From positions 1 to 64,000 of the forward strand of contig CAMAQR010000016.1 in NCBI GenBank assembly GCA_945860375.1: 64,000 nt of DNA, given 5' to 3'. The notes under the pieces are model-generated. The model did not search any database, was not told the origin of the DNA, and worked only from the letters and a program-made list of their open reading frames with translations. A program made the translations under genes and the position numbers. The DNA is from Pseudorhodobacter antarcticus. GTDB taxonomy: Bacteria; Pseudomonadota; Alphaproteobacteria; Rhodobacterales; Rhodobacteraceae. How positions within the stretch are numbered: the first letter of the stretch is position 1; the number at the start of each line of letters is the position of its first letter. Below, piece after piece: positions 35,934 through 46,563 of the stretch.

Positions 35934-36803
35934 ATGAAACCCAACAAGCCGCACCATTTGCCCCCGACCGATGCCGCCACCCGGCAAGCCCTAGCCCCGG
36001 TCATCTGCTATCCGGTCGAAACCCTGCCCGCGCCCGATCTTGCGCCCTATCACGCCGCGCGTGCGGGGTGGAGCCGGGTGCAGGAAGTGTTGGTGCCCGC
36101 GCGTGAGGCGCGCTGTTTTGCCGTGCCCGCCGGGCATTTCTTTCGCATCAGCAGCGTCGATGGCCCACAGGTGGGCGATCTGAATCTGTGGAATGCGGAT
36201 GATCTGACCGAGCGGTTTTTCTCGGGCAAAACCCGCGCTTTGCATGGCACGCATCTGAGTGCGGGCGATCGGATGTGGTCCAACCTGCCCTATCTGCGGG
36301 TGTTGGCGACGATCACCGAGGACACGCTGGACTGGTACGGTTTTGACGCGTTCGGCGGGTCCGTGCATGACGTGATCGGCACCCGCTGCGATCCTTACAC
36401 CCACAATCTGCTCAGCCATGGCGGGCAGTATCACCACTGCTGCCATTCCAACCTGACGCGGGCTTTGGCCGCGCATACGGGCCTGCCTTTGGCGGTGGCC
36501 GAAATGCATGTGCATGATGTGCTGAACGTGTTCATGTGCACCGGCTTCACCCGCGACACCGGGCAGTATTTCATGAAGGCCAGCCCGGTGCGACCCGGCG
36601 ATTTCCTTGAATTCTTTGCCGAAACCGATCTTTTGGGGGCGCTTTCGGCCTGTCCGGGCGGCGATTGTTCGACCGTGCATTCGTCGGATGTGGCGGTGTG
36701 CCATCCGCTGTTGGTGGAGGTGTTCAAGCCCGCCGCGCCGCCGGTTGGATGGCTGCGCGCGGAAATCAGTGGATATGACCGGAGCCACGGGGTTTGGTCA
36801 TAA
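35934..36803 (+). CDS. DUF1989 / urea carboxylase-associated family protein
   Basis: This 289-residue protein belongs to the DUF1989 family often linked to urea amidolyase or amino-acid degradation. Conserved parts are VPAGHFFRISSVDGPQVGDL, LHGTHLSAGDRMWSNL and a likely metal site in GGQYHHCCHSNL and CPGGDCSTVHS. GGGAG lies 8 nt before ATG 35934. No urea carboxylase gene is adjacent, so its role is open. It is convergent with deoD. Confidence 0.85.
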   Translation: MKPNKPHHLPPTDAATRQALAPVICYPVETLPAPDLAPYHAARAGWSRVQEVLVPAREARCFAVPAGHFFRISSVDGPQVGDLNLWNADDLTERFFSGKTRALHGTHLSAGDRMWSNLPYLRVLATITEDTLDWYGFDAFGGSVHDVIGTRCDPYTHNLLSHGGQYHHCCHSNLTRALAAHTGLPLAVAEMHVHDVLNVFMCTGFTRDTGQYFMKASPVRPGDFLEFFAETDLLGALSACPGGDCSTVHSSDVAVCHPLLVEVFKPAAPPVGWLRAEISGYDRSHGVWS

Positions 36804-36866
36804 AGACCCGAGCGCTTGCCAGTCTTGCATCGTTTGCCATCCCAAGTGGATGAAAAGCGATCCATT

Positions 36867-37571
36867 TCAGGCGAAGGCCGCCTCCAGCGCCACTTCGACC
36901 ATCGCGCCAAAGCTGGTTTCACGTTGGTCGGCGGGCAAAGCCTCATGTGTCAGGATGTGGTCGGAAATCGTCAGCACCGCCAGCGCGCGGCGGCCATGGC
37001 GGGCGGCCAACATGTAAAGCTCTGCCGCCTCCATCTCGATGCAAAGGGTGCCATGGCGTTGCAACTGGTCCGACAGGTCTTGGCGTTCGTCGTAAAAGGT
37101 GTCGGACGAATAAATCCCGCCCACATGCACCGGCACGCCGATTTTCAGCGCGGCGGTATGGGCCGCCGCCAACAGTCCGAAATCGGCGCAGGGGGCGAAG
37201 TTCATCTCGCGGAAGATGCTGCGCGACGGGCTGCCGTTGGTGCTGGCGGTTTGGGCCAGAACCACGTCGCGGACCTTGACATGGGGCTGCAGCGCGCCCG
37301 CAGAACCGATGCGAATCAGGGTTTGCGCGCCGTAATCCTTCATCAATTCATTGGCATAGATTGACAGCGACGGCATGCCCATGCCGCTTCCGTGGATGGT
37401 GACCGGATTGCCGCGCCAAGTGCCGGTATAGCCCAGCATGCCGCGCACCTCGTTCACCAGCACCGGATTTTCGAGGAACTTCTGCGCGGCCCAGCGGGCG
37501 CGGTAAGGGTCGCCCGGCAGCAGCACGGTTGGCGCGATGTCGCCGGGTTTGGCCCCGATGTGAAATGTCAT
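36867..37571 (-). CDS. deoD: Purine nucleoside phosphorylase, DeoD type
   Basis: This 234-residue enzyme cleaves purine (deoxy)nucleosides with phosphate. Typical segments are [49 protein letters not shown] and the base-binding [12 protein letters not shown] with the catalytic Asp in [16 protein letters not shown] lies 6-7 nt before ATG 37571. The frame runs 58 codons further upstream without similarity. Confidence 0.95.
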   Translation of the reverse strand: MTFHIGAKPGDIAPTVLLPGDPYRARWAAQKFLENPVLVNEVRGMLGYTGTWRGNPVTIHGSGMGMPSLSIYANELMKDYGAQTLIRIGSAGALQPHVKVRDVVLAQTASTNGSPSRSIFREMNFAPCADFGLLAAAHTAALKIGVPVHVGGIYSSDTFYDERQDLSDQLQRHGTLCIEMEAAELYMLAARHGRRALAVLTISDHILTHEALPADQRETSFGAMVEVALEAAFA

Positions 37572-37636
37572 GGCGGTCTCCTTTCGGTTCAGGCTATGGC
37601 AAGTGAGGCCATTGCGAAAGCCCCGCGCGGCGCGGC

Positions 37637-37984
37637 CTAAAGAGCCTGCTGAAAAGCGGTTTTGTTCAGGCAGAACTCGGCGTCGGCCGGGCGCGACAGT
37701 TCGCCCCGTTTCAGCACCAGACGACAAGCGTTGCGGTCTTTGCACTGACCACAGGTGTACAACAGATCAACATAAGAGTCGTGGTCGGCCTTGATCTGAT
37801 CCTGAGACAGCCCGAAAATCTCGGCCATGGCGGCGACGCGGTCGGGCACATCATGGGGCATGCGCACAAAGGCCTCGACTTGATCGCGGCCCATGCCCAG
37901 ATCGGCCAGATCGCGGTCGGTCAGCGAAGCCACTTCCTTCAGGTCGCGCCAGCGCTGAACCAGAGTTTTGATGCTGTCGAACAT
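37637..37984 (-). CDS. DUF6455 family protein
   Basis: This 115-residue protein has a DUF1127-like N-terminal helix pair ([20 protein letters not shown]) and a C-terminal Cys cluster ([16 protein letters not shown] and [10 protein letters not shown]), the pattern of the DUF6455 family common in Rhodobacterales. It could bind a metal or Fe-S cluster through these Cys; this is inferred. GGAG precedes ATG 37984. It lies between deoD and ecm on the same strand. Confidence 0.8.
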   Translation of the reverse strand: MFDSIKTLVQRWRDLKEVASLTDRDLADLGMGRDQVEAFVRMPHDVPDRVAAMAEIFGLSQDQIKADHDSYVDLLYTCGQCKDRNACRLVLKRGELSRPADAEFCLNKTAFQQAL

Positions 37985-38067
37985 GGCTGTCTCCAAGGAT
38001 TGTTTGGGAACAGCTTGCGCAAGCGGCGGGGTGCGGGCCTTGATCTGGCGCAAACGGCAGGAAATGG

Positions 38068-40032
38068 TCAGGCGGCGCGCGGGGATTGCTCCACCAGTCC
38101 GACGATGTCCAGCATGATGCGGTTCAGCTCAAAATCCTTGGGTGTGTAGACGGCGGCGACGCCCATGGCGCGCAAGGTGGCTGCGTCATCTTCGGGGATG
38201 ATGCCGCCCACGACCAAGGGCGTGTCGGTCAGCCCCGCTGCGCGCATGCGGTACAGGGTTTCGGTGATCAGCGGAATGTGGCTGCCCGACAGAATCGACA
38301 GACCGATCACATGGGCCTGTTGTTCCACAGCGGCGGCGACGATTTCGGCGGGGGTCAGGCGGATGCCTTCGTAATGGATGTCCATGCCGCAATCGCGGGC
38401 GCGGGCGGCGATTTGCTCGGCACCATTGGAGTGACCATCAAGCCCCGGTTTTCCCACCAGAAATTTCAACGGGCGGCCCAGTTTGGCCGACAGCGCCTGC
38501 ACCGCCTCGCGGATCGGTTCCAGGCCCTCGGTGCGGTTCGATGGGTTGCGTGACACACCGGTGGGGGCGCGGTATTCGCCAAAAGCAGAGCGGACCATCT
38601 GGCCCCATTCGCCAGTGGTGACGCCTGCCTTGGCGCAAGCGACCGACGCCGCCATGATATTGGTGCCGTCTTGCGCATGGCGGCGCAGGGTGGTCAGGGC
38701 GGCCTCAACCGCCGCTGCGTCGCGGCTGGTGCGCCAGGCGGTCAGCCGTTCGATCTGATCGCGTTCGGCATCGGCATCGGCCACCATGATCGACCCGTCG
38801 CCGGCGGTCAGCGGGCTTGGCGCGGCCTCGGTCCAGCGGTTCACACCAACAACGGTGGTTTCTTTCGACTCGATTTTCGCAATTCGCTCGGCATTCGCCT
38901 CTACCAGACGGCCTTTCATATAATCAATCGCGGCCACCGCCCCGCCCATCGCGTCAATCTGCGCCAGTTCCGCCCGCGCGCCGTCTTTCAGCGCCGTTAC
39001 CTTGCGGTCAATCGCAGGGTTGCCGTCGAAGAGGTCGTCGTATTCCAGAAGGTCCGTCTCATAGGCCAGAATCTGCTGCATCCGCAGCGACCATTGCTGA
39101 TCCCAAGGGCGCGGCAGGCCCAAAGCCTCGTTCCAGGCGGGCAGTTGCACGGCGCGGGCACGGGCGTTTTTCGACAGGGTGACAGCCAGCATTTCGATCA
39201 GGATGCGGTAGACGTTGTTTTCCGGCTGCTGTTCGGTCAGGCCCAAAGAGTTCACCTGCACGCCGTAGCGAAAGCGGCGGTATTTGGCGTCGGTGATGCC
39301 GTAACGGTGTTTGCAAATCTCGTCCCACAGATCGACGAAGGCGCGCATCTTGCAGAGTTCCGTGACGAACCGGATGCCCGCGTTGACAAAAAACGATATT
39401 CTGCCGACCATATTGGGGAAATCAGCGGTGGAAACTTTCCCTTTCAGATCATCCAGCACGGCGCAGGCGGTGGCGAGTGCAAAGGCCAGTTCCTGTTCCG
39501 GCGTCGCCCCAGCCTCTTGCAGATGATAGCTGCAGACGTTCATCGGGTTCCATTTGGGCAGGTGCTTTTGCGTGTAGGCCGCCACATCGGTGATCATCCG
39601 CAGGCTGGCTTTGGGCGGGGCGATGTAGGTGCCACGCGACAGGTATTCCTTGATGATGTCGTTCTGCACAGTGCCTTGCAAGGCCGCCACATCGGCGCCC
39701 TGTTCTTCAGCCACAGCGATATAGAGCGCCAACAGCCAAGGGGCGGTGGCGTTGATGGTCATCGAGGTGTTCATCTGATCCAGCGGGAGGTCCTTGAACA
39801 GCGCCCGCATGTCGCCCAGATGGTTCACCGGGACGCCAACCTTGCCAACTTCGCCGCGCGACAGTTCGTGGTCGCTGTCGTAACCCGTTTGCGTTGGCAG
39901 ATCGAAGGCCACGGACAGGCCGGTCTGGCCCCGCGCCAGGTTGCCTTTGTAAAGCGCGTTGGACGCCGCGGCGGTGGAATGGCCCGCATAGGTGCGGAAC
40001 AGCCAAGGGGTATCCTTTTGCGCTTGCATCAT
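38068..40032 (-). CDS. ecm: Ethylmalonyl-CoA mutase
   Basis: This 654-residue B12 enzyme converts (2R)-ethylmalonyl-CoA to (2S)-methylsuccinyl-CoA. The substrate barrel (TYAGHSTAAASNALYKGN, GLSVAFDLPTQTGYDSDH) and the C-terminal cobalamin domain with DxHxxG (KPGLDGHSNGAEQIA) are fused in one chain, as in Ecm/MeaA. Length distinguishes it from methylmalonyl-CoA mutase large subunits (over 700). GAGG precedes the double ATG at 40032/40029. ccr lies 1.8 kb away on the other strand. Confidence 0.94.
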   Translation of the reverse strand: MMQAQKDTPWLFRTYAGHSTAAASNALYKGNLARGQTGLSVAFDLPTQTGYDSDHELSRGEVGKVGVPVNHLGDMRALFKDLPLDQMNTSMTINATAPWLLALYIAVAEEQGADVAALQGTVQNDIIKEYLSRGTYIAPPKASLRMITDVAAYTQKHLPKWNPMNVCSYHLQEAGATPEQELAFALATACAVLDDLKGKVSTADFPNMVGRISFFVNAGIRFVTELCKMRAFVDLWDEICKHRYGITDAKYRRFRYGVQVNSLGLTEQQPENNVYRILIEMLAVTLSKNARARAVQLPAWNEALGLPRPWDQQWSLRMQQILAYETDLLEYDDLFDGNPAIDRKVTALKDGARAELAQIDAMGGAVAAIDYMKGRLVEANAERIAKIESKETTVVGVNRWTEAAPSPLTAGDGSIMVADADAERDQIERLTAWRTSRDAAAVEAALTTLRRHAQDGTNIMAASVACAKAGVTTGEWGQMVRSAFGEYRAPTGVSRNPSNRTEGLEPIREAVQALSAKLGRPLKFLVGKPGLDGHSNGAEQIAARARDCGMDIHYEGIRLTPAEIVAAAVEQQAHVIGLSILSGSHIPLITETLYRMRAAGLTDTPLVVGGIIPEDDAATLRAMGVAAVYTPKDFELNRIMLDIVGLVEQSPRAA

Positions 40033-40108
40033 CGGGCCTCGCGATTCAATTCAGCAACATTATTTCGTCAGCGCACAGATAGGCGACATTTTAAACCGAT
40101 GTCAATCG

Positions 40109-40126
40109 CTGCGCTGCGGCAATTTC
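40109..40126. promoter_or_regulatory. 18-bp element shared with mcl2, upstream of ecm
   Basis: CTGCGCTGCGGCAATTTC is identical to 24697-24714. It lies 77-94 nt before the ecm start, in the opposite orientation relative to the gene, so a symmetric-acting or bidirectional site would be needed. Read along ecm it contains AATTGCCGCAGC. Confidence 0.45.
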
Positions 40127-40224
40127 GGCGCGAAGGTGGCAGGGGTTGTCATTGAAGGAGTGTTGGGTCTTGGGGCATGGTGCGGCATGCCAATCCGGTC
40201 CGGCAGAGCGCGTGATGGGTTTTT

Positions 40225-40289
40225 CTGCGAAAAACCCCGGGGGGCTGTCTGCCCCCCTCACCCCCCGAGGATATTTTCAGACAGATGAA
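40225..40289. repeat. Dispersed GC-rich intergenic element, copy C
   Basis: CCCCGGGGGGC, TGTCT and GCCCCCC form a stem, followed by CCCCCCGAGGATATTTTCAG and ACAGATGAAT. The tail is the same as in copy B at 20761-20780. Confidence 0.7.
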
Positions 40290-40332
40290 TGGCGGCGTTT
40301 GAAATGCTGCCATCGGCGTGCCAGAGTTGCGC

Positions 40333-41715
40333 ATGACCCAGACTGTGGCGGTTCCCTATTGGCTTTTGGTGTTGATCCTTGCCTTCGCGGCGATCACATT
40401 CGCCTCGCATTTCCTGTTTCCCTCTGTGCGCTGGTTCTTTCGCAAGCGCATGGAACGGGCGGTGGCGCGGCTGAATGCCCGGCTGGACCGCCCGATCGAA
40501 TTGTTCAAGCTGGCGCGGCGGCAAGACATGATCGTGCGGCTGGCCTATGATCCGGCGGTGCTGGAAGCGGTGGCCGAACATGCGGCAGAAACCGGCGTTC
40601 CGGGGTCTGTGGCATTTGAAGAGGCCCGGGGTTATGCGCGCGAAATCGTGCCGGGGTTTTCAGCAACACTGTATTTTGGCGTCGCGATCCGGCTGGCGCG
40701 CGGGCTGAGCCGGGCATTGTACCGGGTGCGTATTGGCAAGCTGGATGCGGCACTGCGGCAGATTGATCCGCGCGCGACGGTGGTTTTCGTGATGAACCAC
40801 CGCTCCAACATGGATTATGTGCTGATCACCTGGTTGGTCGCGAACCGGGCGTCCATTTCCTATGCAGTGGGGGAATGGGCGCGGGTCTGGCCGTTGTCGC
40901 GGTTGATCCGGGCGATGGGGGCCTATTTCATCCGGCGGGGCAGCCGGAATCCGTTGTACCGGCGCGTGCTGGCCCGTTATGTGCAGATGGTCACGGCCGA
41001 GGGCACAACGCAGGCGATTTTCCCTGAGGGCGGTTTGTCACTGGACGGCCGGGTTGGCTTGGCCCGGATGGGGCTCCTCAGCTACATCGTGGCAGGGTAC
41101 CAGCCGGGCGGCCGAGATGTGGTGTTTGTGCCCGTCGGTCTGGCCTATGACCGGGTGCTGGAGGACCGCATCCTGACCGATGCGGCGGCGGCAGGCAGCC
41201 GGCGGTTTCGCGGCAAGCCCTTGGCAATCATTGCCTTTGTCGGGCGTGTGATCTGGCGCAAGTTGCGCGGGACTTTTGCCGGGTTTGGGACGGCAGCGGC
41301 GGGGTTCGGCGCGCCAGTGTCCTTGCGCGCCTTCATGACCGATCATCCTGACACCCCCACCGAGACGCTGGGCGCATATCTGATGGCCGAGATTGAGCGG
41401 GTGGTGCCGGTGCTGCCCGTGCCTTTGGTGGCGGCGGCTTTGGCCGAAGGTCCGGCAGATCGTCAGGCGTTGGGCCAGATTGCGGACCGTTTGTTGGGCG
41501 AGTTGGCGGCGGCGGGGGCGGTGCTGAAACTGGCACCTGACGGGTTGCAGGCGACGCTGGCCGAGGGGCTGGCCCCGCTTTTGGCCCGGGGGGTCTTGGG
41601 TGAGGATTTGCGGCCCACGGCAACCGGGGCAGCCCTTCTGGCGTTTTACGCAAGCTCGGTGCAACAAAGGCTCGGGCTCAATAAAGCGGACATTGCCGCA
41701 ACGCAGCAGACATAA
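40333..41715 (+). CDS. 1-Acyl-sn-glycerol-3-phosphate acyltransferase-like protein (PlsC/PlsB type)
   Basis: This 460-residue protein has an N-terminal membrane helix (YWLLVLILAFAAITFASHF) and the glycerolipid acyltransferase motifs: block I NHRSNMDY (NHx4D) at about residue 155 and block III IFPEGGLSLDG. It is longer than ordinary PlsC (about 250) and so resembles the PlsB-like acyltransferases in which the first acylation of glycerol-3-phosphate is catalysed. ATG 40333 is chosen; GTG 40318 is the alternative. It lies between ecm and ccr. Confidence 0.85.
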   Translation: MTQTVAVPYWLLVLILAFAAITFASHFLFPSVRWFFRKRMERAVARLNARLDRPIELFKLARRQDMIVRLAYDPAVLEAVAEHAAETGVPGSVAFEEARGYAREIVPGFSATLYFGVAIRLARGLSRALYRVRIGKLDAALRQIDPRATVVFVMNHRSNMDYVLITWLVANRASISYAVGEWARVWPLSRLIRAMGAYFIRRGSRNPLYRRVLARYVQMVTAEGTTQAIFPEGGLSLDGRVGLARMGLLSYIVAGYQPGGRDVVFVPVGLAYDRVLEDRILTDAAAAGSRRFRGKPLAIIAFVGRVIWRKLRGTFAGFGTAAAGFGAPVSLRAFMTDHPDTPTETLGAYLMAEIERVVPVLPVPLVAAALAEGPADRQALGQIADRLLGELAAAGAVLKLAPDGLQATLAEGLAPLLARGVLGEDLRPTATGAALLAFYASSVQQRLGLNKADIAATQQT

Positions 41716-41740
41716 AATTACAAAATATCTGTCACAGCTA

Positions 41741-41757
41741 TTGCAAAGTTGCGCAAA
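41741..41757 (+). promoter_or_regulatory. RamB-like site upstream of ccr
   Basis: TTGCAAAGTTGCGCAAA lies 65-81 nt before the ccr start. It is close to AAAGTTTGCAAA, the site I recall for RamB in actinobacteria, and a RamB-type activator has been reported for acetate assimilation in Paracoccus. The regulator gene is not in this window. Assignment is inference. Confidence 0.45.
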
Positions 41758-41821
41758 TCTCTCATATCAATCGCCAAGGCCGCTTTGATTCTGCGGCGCG
41801 GCATGATGGATGGAGGCTTCG

Positions 41822-43114
<1,293 letters not shown>

Positions 43115-43432
43115 TCCAGCGGTGCGGCTGCGCCGCATGGCCTTTGCCTCGCCTGCGCGCTATGCGCTTTGGCTCAGGAGGGGGGCGCTGCCCCCGCCTT
43201 TGGCTCCCCCGGGATATTGGGACCAATGTGAATTTGCAGGATTCACATTGGCTCAACTATCCTCGGGGGTGAGCGGAGCGAGGGGGCAGACAGCCCCCCT
43301 GTTTGTTCCAAGCGCTGGGGATGCAATTGGGATGCGTCAGCGCCGTTTGGAGGGGCTCGATGCCCCGCAAAACGGCACCCCCGATCTGGTTGCGCACTGG
43401 CTCTTGCCGGACCCATCGCATAAGGTCTTGCC
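43115..43432. other. Intergenic region with inverted pair of GC-rich elements (copy D)
   Basis: No gene is seen. CTCCCCCGGGATATTGGGAC (about 43203-43222) starts a copy of the dispersed element. AATGTGAATTTGC and TTCACATT form an inverted repeat at about 43225-43251, and CTATCCTCGGGGG (43257-43269) starts a second copy in the opposite orientation. The whole unit is a large interrupted palindrome between ccr and the helicase gene and could fold into a strong RNA structure. Confidence 0.6.
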
Positions 43433-44974
43433 ATGACCGATCTTGCCCCCGTCAAGCTGACTTTCTCCGATGATCAGGCCGAGGCCTATGACCGCGTTTC
43501 GGCGGAACTGTTTGCCATGGGCATCGATCTTGACCATGGTGGCATCGGGCCACGGCCTGAAGGCAAATCATCGGTCTTGGCGGTGATTGGCAAGGCCGGG
43601 TCGGGCAAGACCATGCTTTTGGCCAGCCTTTACAAAGCGATGGCGGCGGCGGGTGTTGATCTGGTTTCGGGCGATTATGAGCCGAAAAAGCGTAAGGACC
43701 GTCGCAGTCTGGCGATCTTGGCTCCGACCAACAAGGCCGCTTCGGTCTTGCGGATGCGCGGGGTTCCGGCCACCACCATTCACCGCATTCTCTACACCCC
43801 CGTCTACGACCCGCAGTACGAGAAAATCGCGGAATGGTTGACGGGGCAGGGGCCGCGTCCGGCGGTGGAAGGTCTGACCGAACTGGCGTTGGACCGCGCC
43901 CATGCGTTTTACCAGCAAGTGGCGTCGATTCCCGGAGCACTTGCGGCGGCGGGTTTGCGCGGCAGTGATTTCATCAAGGGCTGGAAGCGGCGCGAAGAGC
44001 CGCTCGATGTGGGCTTTGTCGACGAATCCTCGATGCTGGATGAGCGCCAGTTCGACGACCTGCGTGAGATTTTTCCGACGCTCGTGTTGTTTGGCGATCC
44101 CGCACAGTTGGCCCCGGTGGGCCTGTCGGGTGAGATGGTGTTTGACCGTCTGGGGGAGGGGCGGCGCTTGGTGTTGTCGCGCATTCACCGGCAGGCGCAG
44201 GACAATCCGATCCTTGATCTGGCGCATGCTTTGGGGGACCCGAACCTTGGGTTTGAGGAGTTTGAGCGGATGGTCGAGGCCGCCTCCAAAAAAGACGACC
44301 GCGTCGTCTGGGCCGAGCGTGTCGATGCCGATCTGATGGCGCGCAGCCCGGTTCTGGTCTGGCGCAATGCCACCCGCATCCGGCTGATCACGGCGTTTCG
44401 CGCGGCGCAGGGTGCGCCCGCCGACAGGCTTTTGCCCGGCGAGCCATTGATCTGTGACGGCATTGAATTGCCTCTCAAGCACCGCAAGAAGCGCATTGAT
44501 CTGGAGGCGCGGGGCCTGATCAAGGGCGCGCAGGTGATCTATTTGGGGCGCGGCAGCCGTGAGGGTTTTGCCAAGCTGCATGTGGTGGGGGCCGAGGACC
44601 CGCAGGTGTCCGCCGCCTCGATCATCAAGATTGAGCGCCCCGATGAAGAAGAACCGCTGATCGCCACGGCCGCCACCATGGGTGCTGCGTTTCTGCATGG
44701 GGCTGCGGTCACGATCCACAAAGCCCAGGGCAGCCAATGGGATACGGTGCAGGTCTTTGCGCCTGATCTTTATGCGGCAGCCCAGGCGGGGCGGTCCGAG
44801 GCCGGGGTGCCGCTGTGGAAGCGCCTCGCCTATGTCGCGATCACCCGGGCGCAAAACCGGTTGATGTGGGTGGTGCGCAACCGTTTGGCCTTGCCCAAGC
44901 AGGCGCTGACGGTGGATGATTTGCGGGGGCCGGCTGCGCCCTTGACCCTGACGGCGCAGCAAGATGAGGCCTAG
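43433..44974 (+). CDS. RecD-like ATP-dependent DNA helicase/exonuclease subunit
   Basis: This 513-residue SF1B-type helicase has Walker A GKAGSGKT near residue 54, ILAPTNKAA (motif Ia), Walker B GFVDESSML, motif III LFGDPAQLAPVG and the C-terminal UvrD_C_2 motif TIHKAQGSQWDTV with YVAITRAQNRL. It is shorter than full RecD2. The role in repair or replication is inferred. AAGG precedes ATG 43433. Confidence 0.88.
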   Translation: MTDLAPVKLTFSDDQAEAYDRVSAELFAMGIDLDHGGIGPRPEGKSSVLAVIGKAGSGKTMLLASLYKAMAAAGVDLVSGDYEPKKRKDRRSLAILAPTNKAASVLRMRGVPATTIHRILYTPVYDPQYEKIAEWLTGQGPRPAVEGLTELALDRAHAFYQQVASIPGALAAAGLRGSDFIKGWKRREEPLDVGFVDESSMLDERQFDDLREIFPTLVLFGDPAQLAPVGLSGEMVFDRLGEGRRLVLSRIHRQAQDNPILDLAHALGDPNLGFEEFERMVEAASKKDDRVVWAERVDADLMARSPVLVWRNATRIRLITAFRAAQGAPADRLLPGEPLICDGIELPLKHRKKRIDLEARGLIKGAQVIYLGRGSREGFAKLHVVGAEDPQVSAASIIKIERPDEEEPLIATAATMGAAFLHGAAVTIHKAQGSQWDTVQVFAPDLYAAAQAGRSEAGVPLWKRLAYVAITRAQNRLMWVVRNRLALPKQALTVDDLRGPAAPLTLTAQQDEA

Positions 44975-45079
44975 AGTGTGTTGCGTTCAAACTGATTCAG
45001 ATTGACCGAAATCCAAGACAGGCACTGCCGGTGTCTGTTGCGTTCCGTAGGCTGAACCCGATCGAAGGCAACACGCTCC
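44974..45079 (-). repeat. Dispersed ~105-bp repeat, copy 2 (inverted)
   Basis: Read on the minus strand it parallels copy 1 at 34651-34760: TTCGATCGGGTT, GGAACGCAAC, the exact core ACCGGCAGTGCCTGTCTTGG and AATCTGAATCAG. The hairpin arms carry some mismatches. It begins at the helicase stop codon. Confidence 0.72.
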
Positions 45080-45135
45080 AGGCTTTCTCTTTGTCAGCCC
45101 ATCGGTTAGCCTGTGCGAAACCATGCGAGGCCCCG

Positions 45136-45372
45136 ATGATCTGCGTCTTTGTCCAATTCCGCTGTACCCCCGGCAAGACCTATGCCGTGGCCACCGCGAT
45201 CTATGACCGTGAGGTGGTCAGCGAGTTGTATTCGACTTCCGGCGAATATGACCTGATCGCGAAGATCTACATCCCGGATGGCGAGGATGTGGGGCACTAT
45301 CTGTCCGAGCGTCTGTTCGATATTCCGGGCATCGTGCGAACGCTGACCACGATGACCTTCAAGGCGTTTTAA
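45136..45372 (+). CDS. Stand-alone Lrp/AsnC ligand-binding (RAM) domain protein
   Basis: This 78-residue protein matches the C-terminal ligand-binding domain of Lrp/AsnC regulators (CTPGKTYAVATAIYDREVVS, STSGEYDLIAKIYIPD) without a DNA-binding domain. Such small proteins can bind amino acids and form octamers or pair with full-length regulators. GAGG precedes ATG 45136. The partner is unknown. Confidence 0.85.
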   Translation: MICVFVQFRCTPGKTYAVATAIYDREVVSELYSTSGEYDLIAKIYIPDGEDVGHYLSERLFDIPGIVRTLTTMTFKAF

Positions 45373-45475
45373 ACGACCTGCGCCTGACCCGCGCCGGGTT
45401 GCGTCAAGGGCTGCGATGTCGATCCTGCCCATGGCCATCATGGCTGCAACGGCAGGTTCAACCTTTGCGCTGAAT

Positions 45476-46138
45476 TCAGCGCAGAATCGGCGGGCCGTCT
45501 TGGGTGGCGGCTTGCACAAAGGCCAGAATTTTTGCCGCATCTTTCACGCCCGGTGTGATTTCGACACCCGAGGAGACGTCGACTTGGCGCGCGTTGGTCA
45601 ACCGGATCGCCTCTGCCACATTGGCTGGCGTCAGGCCCCCGGCCAGCATCCAAGGGCGCAGCCAGCGGCGTTGGGCGACCAGACGCCAGTCGAAGGACAG
45701 GCCATTGCCACCCGGCAGATCGGCGTTTTTCGACGGTTTGGCATCGATCAGAATTTGATCGGCCACCAGCGAATAGTCAAACACCGCCGCCAGATCGCCC
45801 TCATCGGCGACACCCACGGCTTTCATCACCGGCAGGCCGTAGCGGGCGCGTATTTCGGCGACACGCTCGGGCGTTTCGTGGCCATGAAGTTGCAGCATGT
45901 CCAAGGGCATCGCCTCGGTCAGCGCGTCCAGTTGCGCGTTGTCGGCATCGACCACCAGCGCCACTTTGGCCAGACCAACCGGGGCGGCGAGTGCCAGTTC
46001 GCGCGCCTGCGGCAGGGTCAGATGGCGGGGCGATTTGGGAAAAAACACAAAGCCCGCATAAGCGGCACCGCTGCGCGCCACGGCGGCCACATCGTCAAGG
46101 GTGCGCAGGCCACAGATTTTCACGCGGATGTCGGGCAT
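45476..46138 (-). CDS. trpF: Phosphoribosylanthranilate isomerase
   Basis: This 220-residue TIM-barrel enzyme catalyses the third step of tryptophan synthesis. The N-terminal [12 protein letters not shown] with the catalytic Cys, LQLHGHET and the phosphate site [12 protein letters not shown], then [15 protein letters not shown], are diagnostic. Its ATG directly follows the lapA stop (TGAATG), so it is probably the last gene of the rpsA-side operon. Confidence 0.96.
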   Translation of the reverse strand: MPDIRVKICGLRTLDDVAAVARSGAAYAGFVFFPKSPRHLTLPQARELALAAPVGLAKVALVVDADNAQLDALTEAMPLDMLQLHGHETPERVAEIRARYGLPVMKAVGVADEGDLAAVFDYSLVADQILIDAKPSKNADLPGGNGLSFDWRLVAQRRWLRPWMLAGGLTPANVAEAIRLTNARQVDVSSGVEITPGVKDAAKILAFVQAATQDGPPILR

Positions 46139-46498
46139 TCAGCGGGCTTTCGGCTTGTCCAGAAGGGCCAGAACATCATCGCGCGGCACCGAGGTTGCGT
46201 CTTTCATGGTCGCCAATTCGCGTTCCAGCCGCGAGACTTCGCGGGTCTTGGTGCTGGCCACAGCGCGGATTTTGTGTTCGCGGAACCATTCCCAGACAAA
46301 GCCGATCAGCAGCCCTGCCACGATGCTGGCGAAAATGATCAGGAACAGCGGCAGTTCGATCTGCCAGTTCAGGCCCAGAAACGCCGCCATGTCATCGGGC
46401 AGTGCGCGCACCAGGACCGTAGGACGGTTGGCCAAGGCCACGGTCAGCAGGCAAATGCCCAACAGACCCAAAAACACATAGCGCAGGGAACGGATCAT
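46139..46498 (-). CDS. lapA: LapA-family membrane protein (DUF1049)
   Basis: This 119-residue protein has two membrane helices (about 5-25 and 48-70) and a cytoplasmic coiled-coil tail (TKTREVSRLERELATMKD), the architecture of LapA/YciS, which in enterobacteria takes part in lipopolysaccharide assembly control. It lies between ihfB and trpF on the same strand. The functional transfer to this lineage is by family only. Confidence 0.8.
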   Translation of the reverse strand: MIRSLRYVFLGLLGICLLTVALANRPTVLVRALPDDMAAFLGLNWQIELPLFLIIFASIVAGLLIGFVWEWFREHKIRAVASTKTREVSRLERELATMKDATSVPRDDVLALLDKPKAR

Positions 46499-46563
46499 GA
46501 TGCCGCCTTATACGGGGGTACTGCCCCTATATTGGGGCAGAAGCGGCGCTGTGCAAGCGGTGC

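Larger units (their letters stand above)
40033..40332. other. Intergenic region upstream of ecm
   Basis: No gene is seen in these 300 bases. They hold the 18-bp element shared with mcl2 (40109-40126) and dispersed repeat copy C (40225-40289). Confidence 0.6.
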
